A stretch of 64,000 bases of DNA from Intestinimonas massiliensis (ex Afouda et al. 2020) (GCF_900626285.1 NZ_LR131147.1:153750-217749); one strand, 5' to 3'. Shown: positions 25,192-35,277, counted from the stretch's first letter. Made by a program: numbers and translations. The notes: generated by a model from the letters alone, not told the origin.

Positions 25192-26736
25192 TTAAAGCAG
25201 CGGGCTCAATACCCGCAGGATGGAGCGAAACAGGCGTCGGACCCAGGAGTGGGCCAGACACTGCTCCAGGGTCGCCGGCTGACACTTGATCTGGGTATCC
25301 AGAAAATCAGCCTTGACATCCAGCACCGTTGGGTCGTGGCACAGCCATACCGCATCCTCAAAGTGGAGGAACATGCTGCGATAGTCCATATTGATGGAAC
25401 CCACCACGGCATACACGTCGTCCACCACCATGTTCTTGGCATGGACAAAGCCGGGGGTATACTCAAAGATCTGTACGCCCGCCTCCAGCAGCGGCTCGTA
25501 GTGGGAGCGGGTCAGCTCAAATACCAGGGGCTTGTCCGGAATGTGGGGGGTCATGATCCGTACATCCACCCCGGACTTGGCGGCGTTGCACAAAGCCGTG
25601 TTGACGCAGTCGCTGATAATGAGGTAGGGGGTCATGATATACACATAGCGCTTGGCCTTGGAGATCAGGTTCAGATACACCGTCTCTCCCACCGTCTCGT
25701 TGTCCAGGGGATTGTCCGTGTAGGGCTGAACAAAATGGCCGCTGCCCAGCTCTGCCTCGGGAGGCAGTTCTGTGGGACGCAGGGCGTCATAGTCCACCTT
25801 GACCTCCCGGACATACTCCCACATGGTCAGAAACATCACCGTTATGCTCCAGGCCGCCTCGCCCTTCACCATAATGGCACTGTCCTTCCAGTGGCCGAAA
25901 CGCATTTTCCGATTGATATACTCATCTGCCAGATTGATGCCGCCGGTAAAGGCGGTATGGCCATCGATGATACAGAATTTCCGGTGGTCCCGGTTGTTCA
26001 TGCGAATGGAAATCACCGGTTTGAACCGGTTGAAGAAGCAGCAGGGTATGCCGGTCTCCTGCTCAAACTTTTTGGCGTAATTCATAGGCAGGGTGTTCAG
26101 AGAACCCACATCGTCGTAGATCACCCGGACATCCACTCCGGCGGCGTGCTTTTCCTTTAAAATCTCCACGATGGAATCCCAAAAAACGCCGGGTCCAATG
26201 ATGAAGTATTCCAGGAAAATATACCGCTTGGCTTTTTTCAGTTCCTCCAGCATGACGGGAAAGGCGTCATCGCCCAGGGGAAAATATCGGGTGTAGGTAT
26301 TGGTATACACCGGACAGCGGGCATATTCTTCCACATAACGGGCCTGATTCACCGCATCGGCACCGAATGGGGCCAGCGTCTCCGCCTTATAGTCCCCCTC
26401 CAGCTGCTCCCGCATGGCCCTGTCCATACCCTGCATCTTCCGGCGCATCCGGGCAGACAGCTTGTTGCCGCCGCACAGCAGATAGACCAGCCAGCCAAAG
26501 GCCGGGAAGAGCAGGATTGGAATGATCCATGCAATTTTATAACCCGGGTCGGTCTGGCGGCTGACAATGACCAGCACGGCCAACAGGGAGAGAATAACAT
26601 AGGCCCAGTAGAGGTAGACATACGCCCCGGAGAACCACATCGTGGCCACCAGAAGCGCTGCGGATTGAATGATGATAAGCAGCGCCACAATTACACGCCG
26701 CTGAAAGAGAATCGATGCCAGTTTCTTAATGTTCAT
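25192..26736 (-). CDS. cls: Cardiolipin synthase
   Basis: The 514-aa membrane enzyme has two N-terminal transmembrane helices (about residues 13-33 and 36-58) and two phospholipase D domains. The HKD motifs are HRKFCIID in the first half and HAKNMVVDD in the second. It joins two phosphatidylglycerol molecules into cardiolipin. Start ATG 26736 with AGGAGG lies 10 bp after the dnaE stop, so the two are likely co-transcribed. Confidence 0.94.
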   Translation of the reverse strand: MNIKKLASILFQRRVIVALLIIIQSAALLVATMWFSGAYVYLYWAYVILSLLAVLVIVSRQTDPGYKIAWIIPILLFPAFGWLVYLLCGGNKLSARMRRKMQGMDRAMREQLEGDYKAETLAPFGADAVNQARYVEEYARCPVYTNTYTRYFPLGDDAFPVMLEELKKAKRYIFLEYFIIGPGVFWDSIVEILKEKHAAGVDVRVIYDDVGSLNTLPMNYAKKFEQETGIPCCFFNRFKPVISIRMNNRDHRKFCIIDGHTAFTGGINLADEYINRKMRFGHWKDSAIMVKGEAAWSITVMFLTMWEYVREVKVDYDALRPTELPPEAELGSGHFVQPYTDNPLDNETVGETVYLNLISKAKRYVYIMTPYLIISDCVNTALCNAAKSGVDVRIMTPHIPDKPLVFELTRSHYEPLLEAGVQIFEYTPGFVHAKNMVVDDVYAVVGSINMDYRSMFLHFEDAVWLCHDPTVLDVKADFLDTQIKCQPATLEQCLAHSWVRRLFRSILRVLSPLL

Positions 26737-26746
26737 GCTCTGCCTC

Positions 26747-29700
26747 CTAACGGACCACTACGTTATCCTTGCCCAGGAGCTCTTCCAGCTCCTGTATCAA
26801 GGCGTCGTGGACCAGGCACGGAGAGCCCAGCAGCTTTCCGGTATCCGCACAGCGGATCTTCAGCTGCTCCGTGCCGGGAAACATCGTCAGGATCAGTTTG
26901 ATTTTCTCCCACCGGGGATCCGTCAGGCTGGGTATACGGATGTACAGGCACCGTGCCCGTACTGTGCCGCCGGACGGCGCTGTTTTTTCTCCGTCCTTCA
27001 CCTGTTCCAGGGGAGTGACCCGGTCACACATGAGCTGGGGCGCCTTCTCATCCCGGACGGAGATCCGGCCCTCTGCCAGAATGGGCATGTTCTCCTTCAG
27101 ATAGGGTCCGCACTCCCCCAGCACCCGGGAAAACGCCAGCATTTCCATGGAGCCGGTGTCATCTTCCACCGTCACATAGGCCATGAGCGTATTGTTGCGG
27201 GTGGTTTTGGTGCGGACAGTGCCGATCACACCCGCGATCTTGACCCGCTGTTCATCCCGGAATACAGCGGGACCGCCATCCTGGTCAAAATCGGTCAGGA
27301 TGGCGCCGATGGAGGCCGCCTTGCACTGCTTTACCAGGTCCCGGTACTCGTCCATGGGATGGCCGGACAGATAGAGGCCGGTGGTCTCCTTCTCCATGGT
27401 CATCAGCTCCCGACGGGAGAACTCCGGGATGTTTTTCAGGTGCAGCTCCGGGGCGCTCTGGGGCTCGTCCCCTCCCCCGCCGAACAGATCGAACTGGCCT
27501 TCCAGATTCTTGCGCTTGTTCTGGGCGATGGTGTCCACCAGAGATTCGTAGGCGTCCAGCAGCCGGGAGCGATATACCCCCATGCTGTCAAAGGCGCCGC
27601 ACTTGATCAGGTTTTCCAGCACCCGCTTATTCAGATCGGCACTGTACATCCGCTGGCAAAAGTCCGGAAAGCTCGTAAAGGATCCCCCCTTTTCACGCTC
27701 TGCCAGCACAGCATTTATGAAGCCGCGGCCCACGCCCTTTACCGCCACCAGGCCGAACCGGATATGGTCCCCGGACACGGTGAAGTCAGCCCCCGATTCA
27801 TTGATGTCCGGCGGCAGGAGCTGGATGCCGCAGTCCTTGCACTCGGCGATATACTCCGCCACCTTCTCGCTGGAGTCCAGCACCGAGGTGAGCAGAGCCG
27901 CCATATATTCCTTCGTATAGTGGCACTTGAACCAGGCCGTGTGATAGGCCACGATGGCGTAACTCACCGCGTGGGCCTTGTTGAAGGCGTACTGGGCAAA
28001 GGCCTCGATCTCGTCGTAGATGTCCTCGGCAGTCTGCTGAGGGATACCGTTGGCAATACAGCCCACGATGCCCCGCTCCGGATCGCCGTGGACAAAGGTC
28101 TGGCGCTCCTTCTCGATCTGGGCCTTTTTCTTCTTGGAGATGGCCCGGCGCACCATGTCGGCCTGACCCATGGTGTATCCTGCCAGCCGGCGGAAGATTT
28201 CGATGACCTGCTCCTGATAGACGATACAGCCGTAGGTCACCGAAAGGATGGGCTCCAGAGCCGGGTGCTTATACTTCACTTTATCCGGATTGTGCTTGCA
28301 GGCGATGAATCGTGGGATGGACTCCATGGGGCCCGGCCGATAGAGGGCGATGATAGCGGTGATGTCCTCAATATTGTGGGGCTTCAGGCCCACACAGACC
28401 CCGGTCATACCGGCAGATTCCATCTGGAACACACCGGAGGTCTTTCCGTCGGACAGCATCTGGAATACCTCAGGATCGTTGTCCGGGATGTCCGCCAGGG
28501 TAAAGCCGGGCCGCTTCTGAGCCACCATCTTTACGGTGTCGTCCAGAATGGTCAGGTTCCGCAGGCCCAAAAAGTCCATCTTCAGGAGCCCCAGCTCCTC
28601 CAGCGTGGTCATCACGTACTGGGTAACCACCGATTCGTCGTTCTTGGCCAGAGGCACATAGTCCACTACCGGCTTACGGGTGATGACCACGCCGGCGGCG
28701 TGGGTGGAGGCGTGGCGGGGCATGCCCTCGATGGCTTTGGCGGTGTCAATGAGCTCCTTTACCCTGGGGTCCCCCTCATAGAGGTCCCGCAGGGGCTTGG
28801 ACAGCTTCAGGGCCTCATCCAGAGTGATGTGCAGAGCCCCCGGCCCGCTGGGTACCTGCTTGGCCACCGCATCCACGTCGGCGTAGGGGATGTTCAGGGC
28901 ACGGCCCACGTCCCGGATGGCACCCCGGGCAGCCATGGTGCCGAAGGTGACGATCTGTGCCACGTGGTCCTCGCCATACTTGCGCTGGACGTACTCAATG
29001 ACCTCCTGCCGGCGGCGGATACAGAAGTCGATGTCGATATCGGGCATGGTGACCCGCTCCGGGTTCAGGAAGCGTTCAAAGTACAGGGAGTACTTCATGG
29101 GGTCCACGTCGGTGATGTTCATGCAGTAGGCCACCATGGAGCCTGCCGCGGAGCCCCGGCCGGGGCCCACCGGGATGCCCTGGCTTTTGGCGTAGCCGAT
29201 AAAGTCGGACACGATGAGGAAGTAGTCCACGAACCCCATCTGCCGGATGACCCCCATCTCGTAGTTCAGCCGGTCCCTGAAGCCCTCCGGATCGTCGGGA
29301 TAGCGCCGGGCATAGCCCTCCTCACACAGCTTCTGAAAATAGGCGTCCCCGTCGGTGTAGCCCTCCGGCAGCTTGAATTCCGGCAGGTGGTAGGTACCGA
29401 ACTGGAAGTCCATATTGCAGAGTTCGGCGATCCTGACGGTATTCGCCACCGCCTCGGGATAGTCGGGAAAAAGGGCGGCCATCTCCTCGGTGGACTTCAC
29501 ATAGAGCTCACTGGTCTCCATCTTCAGACGGTTGGGGTCGTCCACCGTCTTGCCCATCTGGATGCACATGAGGGTATCCTGCATCTGGGCATCCCCCCGG
29601 CGGAGGTAGTGGGCGTCATTGGTCACCACCAGGGGGATGCCGGTCTCCTGGTGGATGCGGATGAGGCCCTGGTTGATGGCGGGGTCGTTGGGCAGGTTGT

Positions 29701-30229
29701 GGTCCTGGAGCTCCAGGTAGTAGCCGTCCTCCCCGAACAGCTCCCGCATTTCCAGGGCGATGGCCTTGGCCCCGGCGTAGTCCCCCGCCAGGATACGGCG
29801 GGGGACCTCCCCCGACTGGCAGGCGGACAGGGCGATCAGCCCTCCGGCGTGCTGCCGCAGCAGCTCCTTGTCGATGCGGGGCTTGATATAAAAGCCCTCT
29901 GTGAAGGCACAGGAGTCCAGATAGCACAGGTTGCGGTAACCCTCCTCATTGCGGCACAGGAGGATCAGGTGGTACATGGAGGCGTCCAGCTCATGGACCC
30001 GGTCGGCGCGGCCCCGGGGGGCCACATACACCTCACAGCCGATGATGGGCTTGATGCCCTCCGCCTTGCAGGCTTTGTAGAAGTCCACCACACCGTACAT
30101 CACGCCGTGGTCCGTAATGGCCACGGCGGGCTGGCCCAACTCCTTCACCCGCTTCACCAGCAGCGGAATACGGCAGGCCCCGTCCAGCAGGGAAAATTCG
30201 GTATGGACGTGCAGGTGGACAAATGACAT
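26747..30229 (-). CDS. dnaE: DNA polymerase III alpha subunit (DnaE)
   Basis: The 1,160-aa replicative polymerase starts with a PHP domain (HLHVHTEFSLLDG at residues 5-17; ITDHGVMYG near 39). The polymerase active site follows with GPGRGSAAGS at 355-364 and PDIDIDF at 396-402, then a helix-hairpin-helix region and an OB-fold (VKIAGVIGTVRTKTTRNNT). This is the DnaE rather than the PolC architecture. AAGGAGGTACCCCT precedes the ATG. Confidence 0.97.
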   Translation of the reverse strand: MSFVHLHVHTEFSLLDGACRIPLLVKRVKELGQPAVAITDHGVMYGVVDFYKACKAEGIKPIIGCEVYVAPRGRADRVHELDASMYHLILLCRNEEGYRNLCYLDSCAFTEGFYIKPRIDKELLRQHAGGLIALSACQSGEVPRRILAGDYAGAKAIALEMRELFGEDGYYLELQDHNLPNDPAINQGLIRIHQETGIPLVVTNDAHYLRRGDAQMQDTLMCIQMGKTVDDPNRLKMETSELYVKSTEEMAALFPDYPEAVANTVRIAELCNMDFQFGTYHLPEFKLPEGYTDGDAYFQKLCEEGYARRYPDDPEGFRDRLNYEMGVIRQMGFVDYFLIVSDFIGYAKSQGIPVGPGRGSAAGSMVAYCMNITDVDPMKYSLYFERFLNPERVTMPDIDIDFCIRRRQEVIEYVQRKYGEDHVAQIVTFGTMAARGAIRDVGRALNIPYADVDAVAKQVPSGPGALHITLDEALKLSKPLRDLYEGDPRVKELIDTAKAIEGMPRHASTHAAGVVITRKPVVDYVPLAKNDESVVTQYVMTTLEELGLLKMDFLGLRNLTILDDTVKMVAQKRPGFTLADIPDNDPEVFQMLSDGKTSGVFQMESAGMTGVCVGLKPHNIEDITAIIALYRPGPMESIPRFIACKHNPDKVKYKHPALEPILSVTYGCIVYQEQVIEIFRRLAGYTMGQADMVRRAISKKKKAQIEKERQTFVHGDPERGIVGCIANGIPQQTAEDIYDEIEAFAQYAFNKAHAVSYAIVAYHTAWFKCHYTKEYMAALLTSVLDSSEKVAEYIAECKDCGIQLLPPDINESGADFTVSGDHIRFGLVAVKGVGRGFINAVLAEREKGGSFTSFPDFCQRMYSADLNKRVLENLIKCGAFDSMGVYRSRLLDAYESLVDTIAQNKRKNLEGQFDLFGGGGDEPQSAPELHLKNIPEFSRRELMTMEKETTGLYLSGHPMDEYRDLVKQCKAASIGAILTDFDQDGGPAVFRDEQRVKIAGVIGTVRTKTTRNNTLMAYVTVEDDTGSMEMLAFSRVLGECGPYLKENMPILAEGRISVRDEKAPQLMCDRVTPLEQVKDGEKTAPSGGTVRARCLYIRIPSLTDPRWEKIKLILTMFPGTEQLKIRCADTGKLLGSPCLVHDALIQELEELLGKDNVVVR

Positions 30230-30281
30230 AGGGGTACCTCCTTGGGAAAATGAAAACGTGATTTGAAAAGGGATTGTTATT

Positions 30282-30443
30282 TTATAAGCTCAATGTACTG
30301 GCCGCAGCCAGAACACCCAGCGTCAGATAGAAGGCCGGACTCATCTGAAGGGCCACCCCTGGGCGCAGCAGCACGGTGGCCGCCCCACAGCAGCCCAGGA
30401 ACACATTTTCCAGATACGATCTGCCGTGCCTTTTTCCTATCTA
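30282..30443 (-). other. Short hydrophobic reading-frame remnant in the gap before dnaE
   Basis: The 233-bp gap between dnaE and the next gene has one frame that codes a plausible membrane peptide (from GTG 30404, 40 aa: VFLGCCGAATVLLRPGVALQ and onward to STLSL). It has no ribosome site and a stop just upstream, so it may be the decayed end of a membrane-protein gene. Nothing else was seen in this gap. Confidence 0.2.
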
Positions 30444-30462
30444 AATAACAGGTGTGCGTTTT

Positions 30463-30921
30463 TTACAGATAATGTTTGGGGATTGGCAGACGCTCCAAAA
30501 GCAGCACTGCGCGGCGCAGTTCCTCAGGAGGTCCCCAACCCACCGGCACAGTCAACAAGACCTTGCCCTTGCGGCGGAGGGATATGGCAGTCCGGTTCAG
30601 CCCGCCTGCACACCTCCCTATGGCCGTGGTCCAGCTGCGGCGAAGTAGGACTTCCGTTCCTTCATAGGAATAGTGATAGGCTGCAAAAGCGGTTTGCTCT
30701 ATCGCCTCCTGTCCATCAAACCGGATCTCATGCTTGCCGCTCAAAATGTAGCGCAGGACAAGCGCTGCCAGCATGCACAGCATCAGACAGCAAAGCCCCG
30801 CCTTTAACAGAACGGCAGCAGCGATCAGTGCCGCCAGCAGAAAAAATCCCGGCAGAAGCAGCGCCAGCATCCGCCCTTCCGCTGATGGCCGAAGGACAAT
30901 GGGACCTTCTCGCTCCATCAT
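30463..30921 (-). CDS. Small membrane protein, unknown (YcxB-like layout)
   Basis: ATG 30921 with GAGGAG seven bases upstream gives 152 aa; the open frame runs 74 codons further upstream but overlaps the previous gene. Two adjacent hydrophobic segments (LALLLPGFFLLAALIAAAVL and GLCCLMLCMLAALVLRYIL) are followed by a soluble C-terminal part with EGTEVLLRRSWTTAIGRC and ending PIPKHYL. This resembles YcxB-like proteins, but the match is by layout only. It forms a two-gene unit with the preceding membrane protein. Confidence 0.6.
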   Translation of the reverse strand: MMEREGPIVLRPSAEGRMLALLLPGFFLLAALIAAAVLLKAGLCCLMLCMLAALVLRYILSGKHEIRFDGQEAIEQTAFAAYHYSYEGTEVLLRRSWTTAIGRCAGGLNRTAISLRRKGKVLLTVPVGWGPPEELRRAVLLLERLPIPKHYL

Positions 30922-30956
30922 TTCTGCTCTCCTCAACTCATGGTACTCTTGAGCCG

Positions 30957-31454
30957 CTAGCTGATGATCTTCATCAGAAATGTGCGCAGGCGGGCATTGT
31001 GCTCTCGCTTCTGATGGCAGAGCAGCAGATATAGCAGTAGAAATAGCACCGCAGCCCCCACCGCCCACAGTACAAGTATACCTGGAACAAAGGGCACATC
31101 TTCTCCTCCCGGCAGAACGAGAGTGGAATGAAAATATCCCCATTTAAAGCTGAGCTGGTCAATCAGGATCATACTGCCTATTGGTGCAAATGCAACGGCA
31201 CAGACAGCAGCCACAAATACAGAACCACCAAATCGCCCACGAATATGGGTTCCTCCCTGTGCGTCCGCCCGAAATCTTCCCTCAAAGAGGGCATCCTTCC
31301 CTCCGCGATGTGCTGTTTGAAACGTCAGTCGAAAGCGGTTATTCTGCCACAGACGGACCTGGATCTGCCCATCCGCAACGGGATTGGACCCGCTGAGTGC
31401 CATTAACTTGGCCCGCAGCTGCTCCGGAGACAAATCACAATGAAATTGTGCCAC
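30957..31454 (-). CDS. Unknown membrane protein
   Basis: Not recognised. GTG 31454 preceded by GGAGGAGGG is the best start (165 aa); longer forms would overlap whiA. A soluble N-terminal part (about residues 1-75, rich in GRF motifs: FEGRFRADAQGGTHIRGRFG) is followed by two or three membrane segments (VFVAAVCAVAFAPIGSMIL; ILVLWAVGAAVLFLLLYLLL) and a basic tail. The gene sits between whiA and a second small membrane-protein gene, 35 bp apart. Confidence 0.55.
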   Translation of the reverse strand: MAQFHCDLSPEQLRAKLMALSGSNPVADGQIQVRLWQNNRFRLTFQTAHRGGKDALFEGRFRADAQGGTHIRGRFGGSVFVAAVCAVAFAPIGSMILIDQLSFKWGYFHSTLVLPGGEDVPFVPGILVLWAVGAAVLFLLLYLLLCHQKREHNARLRTFLMKIIS

Positions 31455-31489
31455 ACCTACCCTCCTCCCAGTCTGTGCCCAATCGTTCC

Positions 31490-32383
31490 CTACGATTCCG
31501 CCAGGGCCATCAACTTGCGCAGGCGGTGATTGAAGGCCGATTTGCTCACCGGCGGGTCGCACAGCTCCGCCAGCTGGGTGAGGGTCAGCTCCGGGTGGGC
31601 CATCCGCAGATCCACCGCCTCCTTCAGCTTATCGGGCAGCTCCTCCAGCATGCCCCGCTCCTCCAGGCGGTAAATGGCCTCGATCTGGCTTTGGGCTGCC
31701 TCCACCGCCTTGTCCAGATTGGCGGCGTCACAGTTGACCCGGCGGTTGATACTCCCGCGCAGATCCTTTTCCGCCTTGGTGTTCATCATGGCCATAGCCG
31801 CCAGGGGCGCCCCGATGGCGGTGAGGAAGTCCTCAATGGCCTCGCTCTGCTTGAAATAGGTGATGTAATTGGCCTTGCGGCAGCTCTCCTTGGGGCTGAA
31901 CCCCGCCTCCTGCATCAGGGCCCGCAGCTCCCGGCTGACGCTGAGATGGGGGGTAGCCAGCTCCAGGTGGTAGCGCTTGGAGGGGTCGGTCACCGACCCG
32001 CCCGCCAGGAAGGCCCCCCGGAGAAAGGCGGTCCGGCAGTGGTCTTCTTCCAGCACGGCAAAATTGATATGGTGGGCCAGGGATTCCGCCGGGTGATAGC
32101 CGAAGGTTTCCCCCAACACGGACAGCTTATCCGCCGACGTCAGGGAAAAAATCAGCTTCCCTGCTCCCTCTTCCGGCACCCGGTCAAATTTCATCTGAAA
32201 CGCCTTTTTGAAGAGAGCGGGCAGCCGGGCGGCAAAATCGGCGGATTCGGTGGTGATGCGCACCTGCCGGGCGTCAAACTGCCCGCAGTAGAGCAGCACG
32301 CCGTAGGCCTCCGCCTGGGCACAGCAGCGCCGGGACAGGGCTGTCCGGCACAGCTCGGCTTTTACGTCGGATGAAAAGGACAT
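31490..32383 (-). CDS. whiA: DNA-binding protein WhiA
   Basis: The 297-aa protein has an N-terminal LAGLIDADG-like domain (FLRGAFLAGGSVTDP near residue 105) and a C-terminal helix-turn-helix (LTLTQLAELCDPPVSKSAFNHRLRKL). WhiA controls sporulation genes in actinobacteria and cell division or chromosome segregation in Firmicutes. ATG 32383 has GGAGGG upstream. It is the last recognised member of murB-rapZ-yvcK-whiA. Confidence 0.95.
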   Translation of the reverse strand: MSFSSDVKAELCRTALSRRCCAQAEAYGVLLYCGQFDARQVRITTESADFAARLPALFKKAFQMKFDRVPEEGAGKLIFSLTSADKLSVLGETFGYHPAESLAHHINFAVLEEDHCRTAFLRGAFLAGGSVTDPSKRYHLELATPHLSVSRELRALMQEAGFSPKESCRKANYITYFKQSEAIEDFLTAIGAPLAAMAMMNTKAEKDLRGSINRRVNCDAANLDKAVEAAQSQIEAIYRLEERGMLEELPDKLKEAVDLRMAHPELTLTQLAELCDPPVSKSAFNHRLRKLMALAES

Positions 32384-32420
32384 ACGTTCCCTCCAGGCCG
32401 GCGGCAGCGCCCCGGCAGAT

Positions 32421-33437
32421 TTAAAAGATTCGGGTATTGGCCCGCTCCCGGTAAAGGTCCATCACCGCGGCGGACAGCCGGGTGAAGGAGTGCCGGGCAT
32501 AGTTCAGGGTCTCGGAGGCCAGGGGCCGGGTCACCAGCTCCACTCCCAGGGCTTCAATCGCCTCTTTGTCCACCACGATGGGGGCTGCATCCTCTTCCTT
32601 ATATCGCTCCACCAGGCCGGGCCGCACAGGGGCGGAATTGCACAGGCACAGATCCACCAGCCCCGGCCCGGAGTGGTCCAGCAGGGCCTTCACATGGTCG
32701 GAGGCCGTCATGCCCTCGGTCTCTCCGTCCTGGGTCATGATATTGCAGATATACATTTTCATGGCCTTGGAGGCACGTACCGTGTCGGAGATGCCGTCCA
32801 CCAGCAGATTGGGGATCACGCTGGTATACAGGCTGCCCGGCCCCAGCAGGATCAGGTCGGCCTCCTGGATGGCCCGGATGGCCTCGGGCAGCGCCTTGGG
32901 ATGCTCAGGCAGCAGACGCACACTCTGGATGCGGCAGTCCTGGGCCTTTTTGAAGTCGCTGATTTTGGATTCACCCTGGACCCGGGTGCCGTTTTCAAAG
33001 GTGGCCTCCAGGGTCACGTCGGCGGTGGTCACCGGCAGTACCCGGCCTGTGATGGCCAGGACCTGGCTCATCTTGGCCACTGCCTCGTCAAAGGAACCGG
33101 AAATACCGTTGAGAGCAGCCAGGATCAGGTTGCCGAAAGACTGGCCGGTCAGCTTACCGGACCCCTCGGGGAACCGGTAGGTCAGCAGCTGCTGCATCAC
33201 CGGCTCGGCGTTGGCCAGGGCCTCCATGCAGTGGCGGATATCCCCCGGCGGGGGCATGCCCAGATCCTGGCGCAGCATACCGGAGCCGCCGCCGTCGTCA
33301 GCTACCGTTACTACGGCGGTCAGGTTTTTCGTGTGGTTCTTCAAACCCCGCAGCATGGTGGACAGGCCGGTACCGCCCCCAATGGCCACCACCTTGGGTC
33401 CTTTTTCCCAGCGCCGGTCAAATACGGTCTCGCTCAC
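32421..33437 (-). CDS. yvcK: YvcK/GlmR family protein (gluconeogenesis factor)
   Basis: The 338-aa CofD-like nucleotide-sugar-binding protein has VVAIGGGTGLSTMLRGLK near the N-terminus, VTVADDGGGSGMLR, and LGPGSLYTSVIPNLLV. In Bacillus it links UDP-GlcNAc levels to cell-wall precursor flux. GTG 33437 with AGGAGGGG is preferred over a GTG five codons upstream that lacks a site. It lies 11 bp after rapZ. Confidence 0.93.
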   Translation of the reverse strand: MSETVFDRRWEKGPKVVAIGGGTGLSTMLRGLKNHTKNLTAVVTVADDGGGSGMLRQDLGMPPPGDIRHCMEALANAEPVMQQLLTYRFPEGSGKLTGQSFGNLILAALNGISGSFDEAVAKMSQVLAITGRVLPVTTADVTLEATFENGTRVQGESKISDFKKAQDCRIQSVRLLPEHPKALPEAIRAIQEADLILLGPGSLYTSVIPNLLVDGISDTVRASKAMKMYICNIMTQDGETEGMTASDHVKALLDHSGPGLVDLCLCNSAPVRPGLVERYKEEDAAPIVVDKEAIEALGVELVTRPLASETLNYARHSFTRLSAAVMDLYRERANTRIF

Positions 33438-33448
33438 GGTACCCCTCC

Positions 33449-34309
33449 TCACGCACGGGTCATGTCGCGGTGGTTCTCAGTGGCCTGATAGCCCTTCTGA
33501 CGGATGAAGTCGGCCAGAGCCTTGGTGATGGCCACCGAGCGGTGCTGGCCGCCGGTACAGCCCACGGCAATGACCAGCATGGTCTTGCCCTCCTCCACAT
33601 ACTGGGGCAGCAGGAAGCTGATGAGCCCCTCCAGGTGGGTCATAAAGTCCTTGGTCTGCTGATAGCCAAAGACAAAATTGTACACACCGTCATCCAGGCC
33701 GGTCTGATGGCGCAGTTCAGCTATGTAGTAGGGATTGGGCAGAAAGCGCACATCAAAGACCAGGTCTGCCTCGATGGGAATGCCGTATTTAAAGCCGAAG
33801 GAGATGACGTTTACCGTCATGGCCGGTGTCTCTCCGCCCCGGCCGAACAGCCGCAGCACCTCCCCCCGCAGCTTGGCGGTGGAGAGGGCCGAGGTATCGA
33901 TGATATACTCCGCCCGCTGGCGCACCGGAGCCAGCATGGTGCGCTCGGTGCGCACCGCCTCGTCCAGGGAGTGGGCCGAACCGGACAGCGGATGGCTCCG
34001 CCGGGTCTCCTTGTAGCGCTTGATGATGGTCTCCACACTGGCCTCCACAAAGAGGATCTTGTAGTCACAGCCCATCTCATGGAGCTCATTCAGGGCGTCA
34101 AACAGGCCGTCAAAGGTCTGGCCGCCCCGGATATCGGTGACCAGCGCCACCCGCTCATAGGATCCGGGCCGGGCCATGCACAGTGCGGCAAATTTGGGGA
34201 TCAGCGGCGCCGGCATGTTGTCCACCACGTAAAACCCCATATCCTCCATAAAGGAGGCCGCTTTACTTTTACCAGCCCCGGAAAGGCCGGAGATAATGAC
34301 AAAATCCAT
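33449..34309 (-). CDS. rapZ: RNase adapter RapZ / nucleotide-binding protein YvcJ
   Basis: The 286-aa protein has the P-loop GLSGAGKS at residues 8-15, VVDNMP near 29, and the C-terminal signature IAVGCTGGQHRSVAI. Gram-positive members bind nucleotides and influence competence; in E. coli RapZ tunes glmS through a small RNA. It sits in the conserved murB-rapZ-yvcK-whiA cluster. Confidence 0.93.
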   Translation of the reverse strand: MDFVIISGLSGAGKSKAASFMEDMGFYVVDNMPAPLIPKFAALCMARPGSYERVALVTDIRGGQTFDGLFDALNELHEMGCDYKILFVEASVETIIKRYKETRRSHPLSGSAHSLDEAVRTERTMLAPVRQRAEYIIDTSALSTAKLRGEVLRLFGRGGETPAMTVNVISFGFKYGIPIEADLVFDVRFLPNPYYIAELRHQTGLDDGVYNFVFGYQQTKDFMTHLEGLISFLLPQYVEEGKTMLVIAVGCTGGQHRSVAITKALADFIRQKGYQATENHRDMTRA

Positions 34310-34320
34310 GGATACTCACC

Positions 34321-35235
34321 TCAAAATCCCAAAAACTTCACTTCCGGCTCCAGCTCCACACCGGTCTCACGGAGCACACGCTCCCGCACCAGTTCGATGA
34401 GCCGTACCATATCCTCCGCTGTGGCCCCGCCCCGGTTCACCAGAAAACCGGCGTGTTTCTCCGACACCTGGGCCCCCCCTACCGTGACGCCCTTCAGGCC
34501 GCACTGGTCGATAAGCGCCGCGGCAAAGTGGCCCTCCGGCCGCTTGAAGGTGCTGCCGGCGCTGGGCAGATCCAACGGCTGCTTGGCCCGGCGCTGGGCG
34601 GACAACTCGTCCATCCGCGCCTTGATGGTTCCTGCGTCACCGGGCTGAAGCTCCATCTCCGCCTCCAGAATGAGCCACTCCGGGTGGTCGGAAAACAGGC
34701 TGTGGCGGTAGCTCAGGCCGCAGTCCGCGGCGGAAATGGTGGTAACCTTCCCCGTCTCATCCAGGTAGGTGACCGCGGTCAGCACCTGGGCCATCTCGCC
34801 GCCGTAGGCCCCGGCATTCATCACCACGGCGCCGCCCAGGGTGCCGGGGATGCCGTGGGCAAATTCCAGGCCGGTGAGACCCCGGTCCAGGGCCGCCACG
34901 GCCAGCCGGGCCAGGGGGATGCCGCTCTCCGCCCGCAGCCGGCGGTTGACCTCCCGGGTCTGATCCAGGCCGCTGGACTTGATGATAAGGCCCTCATAGC
35001 CCCGGTCGGATACCAGCAGATTGCTGCCGTTGCCCAGGAAGAAGGGCTTTACGCCCACCTCGGCCGCCGCCCGCACTACAGTTGCCGCCTCTTTCCTGTC
35101 CCAGGGCAGCGCCATGAGCCGGGCGGGGCCGCCGATGCGGAAGGTGGTGTGGCGGCTCATAGGCTCGTTCTCCCGCAATTCCAGGCCGGGCAGCCGTTCC
35201 CGCAGCGTCTGTATCAGTGTCTCCAAACGATCCAT
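34321..35235 (-). CDS. murB: UDP-N-acetylenolpyruvoylglucosamine reductase
   Basis: The 304-aa flavoenzyme reduces UDP-GlcNAc-enolpyruvate to UDP-MurNAc. The FAD-binding segment FLGNGSNLLVSDRGY, the NAGAYGGEM loop, the catalytic region SAGSTFKRPEG, and LIDQCGLKG indicate the shorter type II MurB. ATG 35235 with GGAGG follows an extended -10 promoter. Confidence 0.95.
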   Translation of the reverse strand: MDRLETLIQTLRERLPGLELRENEPMSRHTTFRIGGPARLMALPWDRKEAATVVRAAAEVGVKPFFLGNGSNLLVSDRGYEGLIIKSSGLDQTREVNRRLRAESGIPLARLAVAALDRGLTGLEFAHGIPGTLGGAVVMNAGAYGGEMAQVLTAVTYLDETGKVTTISAADCGLSYRHSLFSDHPEWLILEAEMELQPGDAGTIKARMDELSAQRRAKQPLDLPSAGSTFKRPEGHFAAALIDQCGLKGVTVGGAQVSEKHAGFLVNRGGATAEDMVRLIELVRERVLRETGVELEPEVKFLGF

Positions 35236-35268
35236 GCTGACCTCCGATGATAAACAGGTGATTTTATT

Positions 35269-35277
35269 AGTATACCA
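35269..35277 (-). promoter_or_regulatory. Extended -10 promoter upstream of murB
   Basis: On the minus strand TGGTATACT (TG extension plus TATACT) lies about 35 bp before the murB ATG. No good -35 box is present, as is common for extended -10 promoters. Confidence 0.45.

Noticed and set aside
26729..30226. 1,165-codon open frame antisense to dnaE
   Set aside because: It mirrors dnaE almost exactly and its His/Val/Leu-rich product has no domain features.
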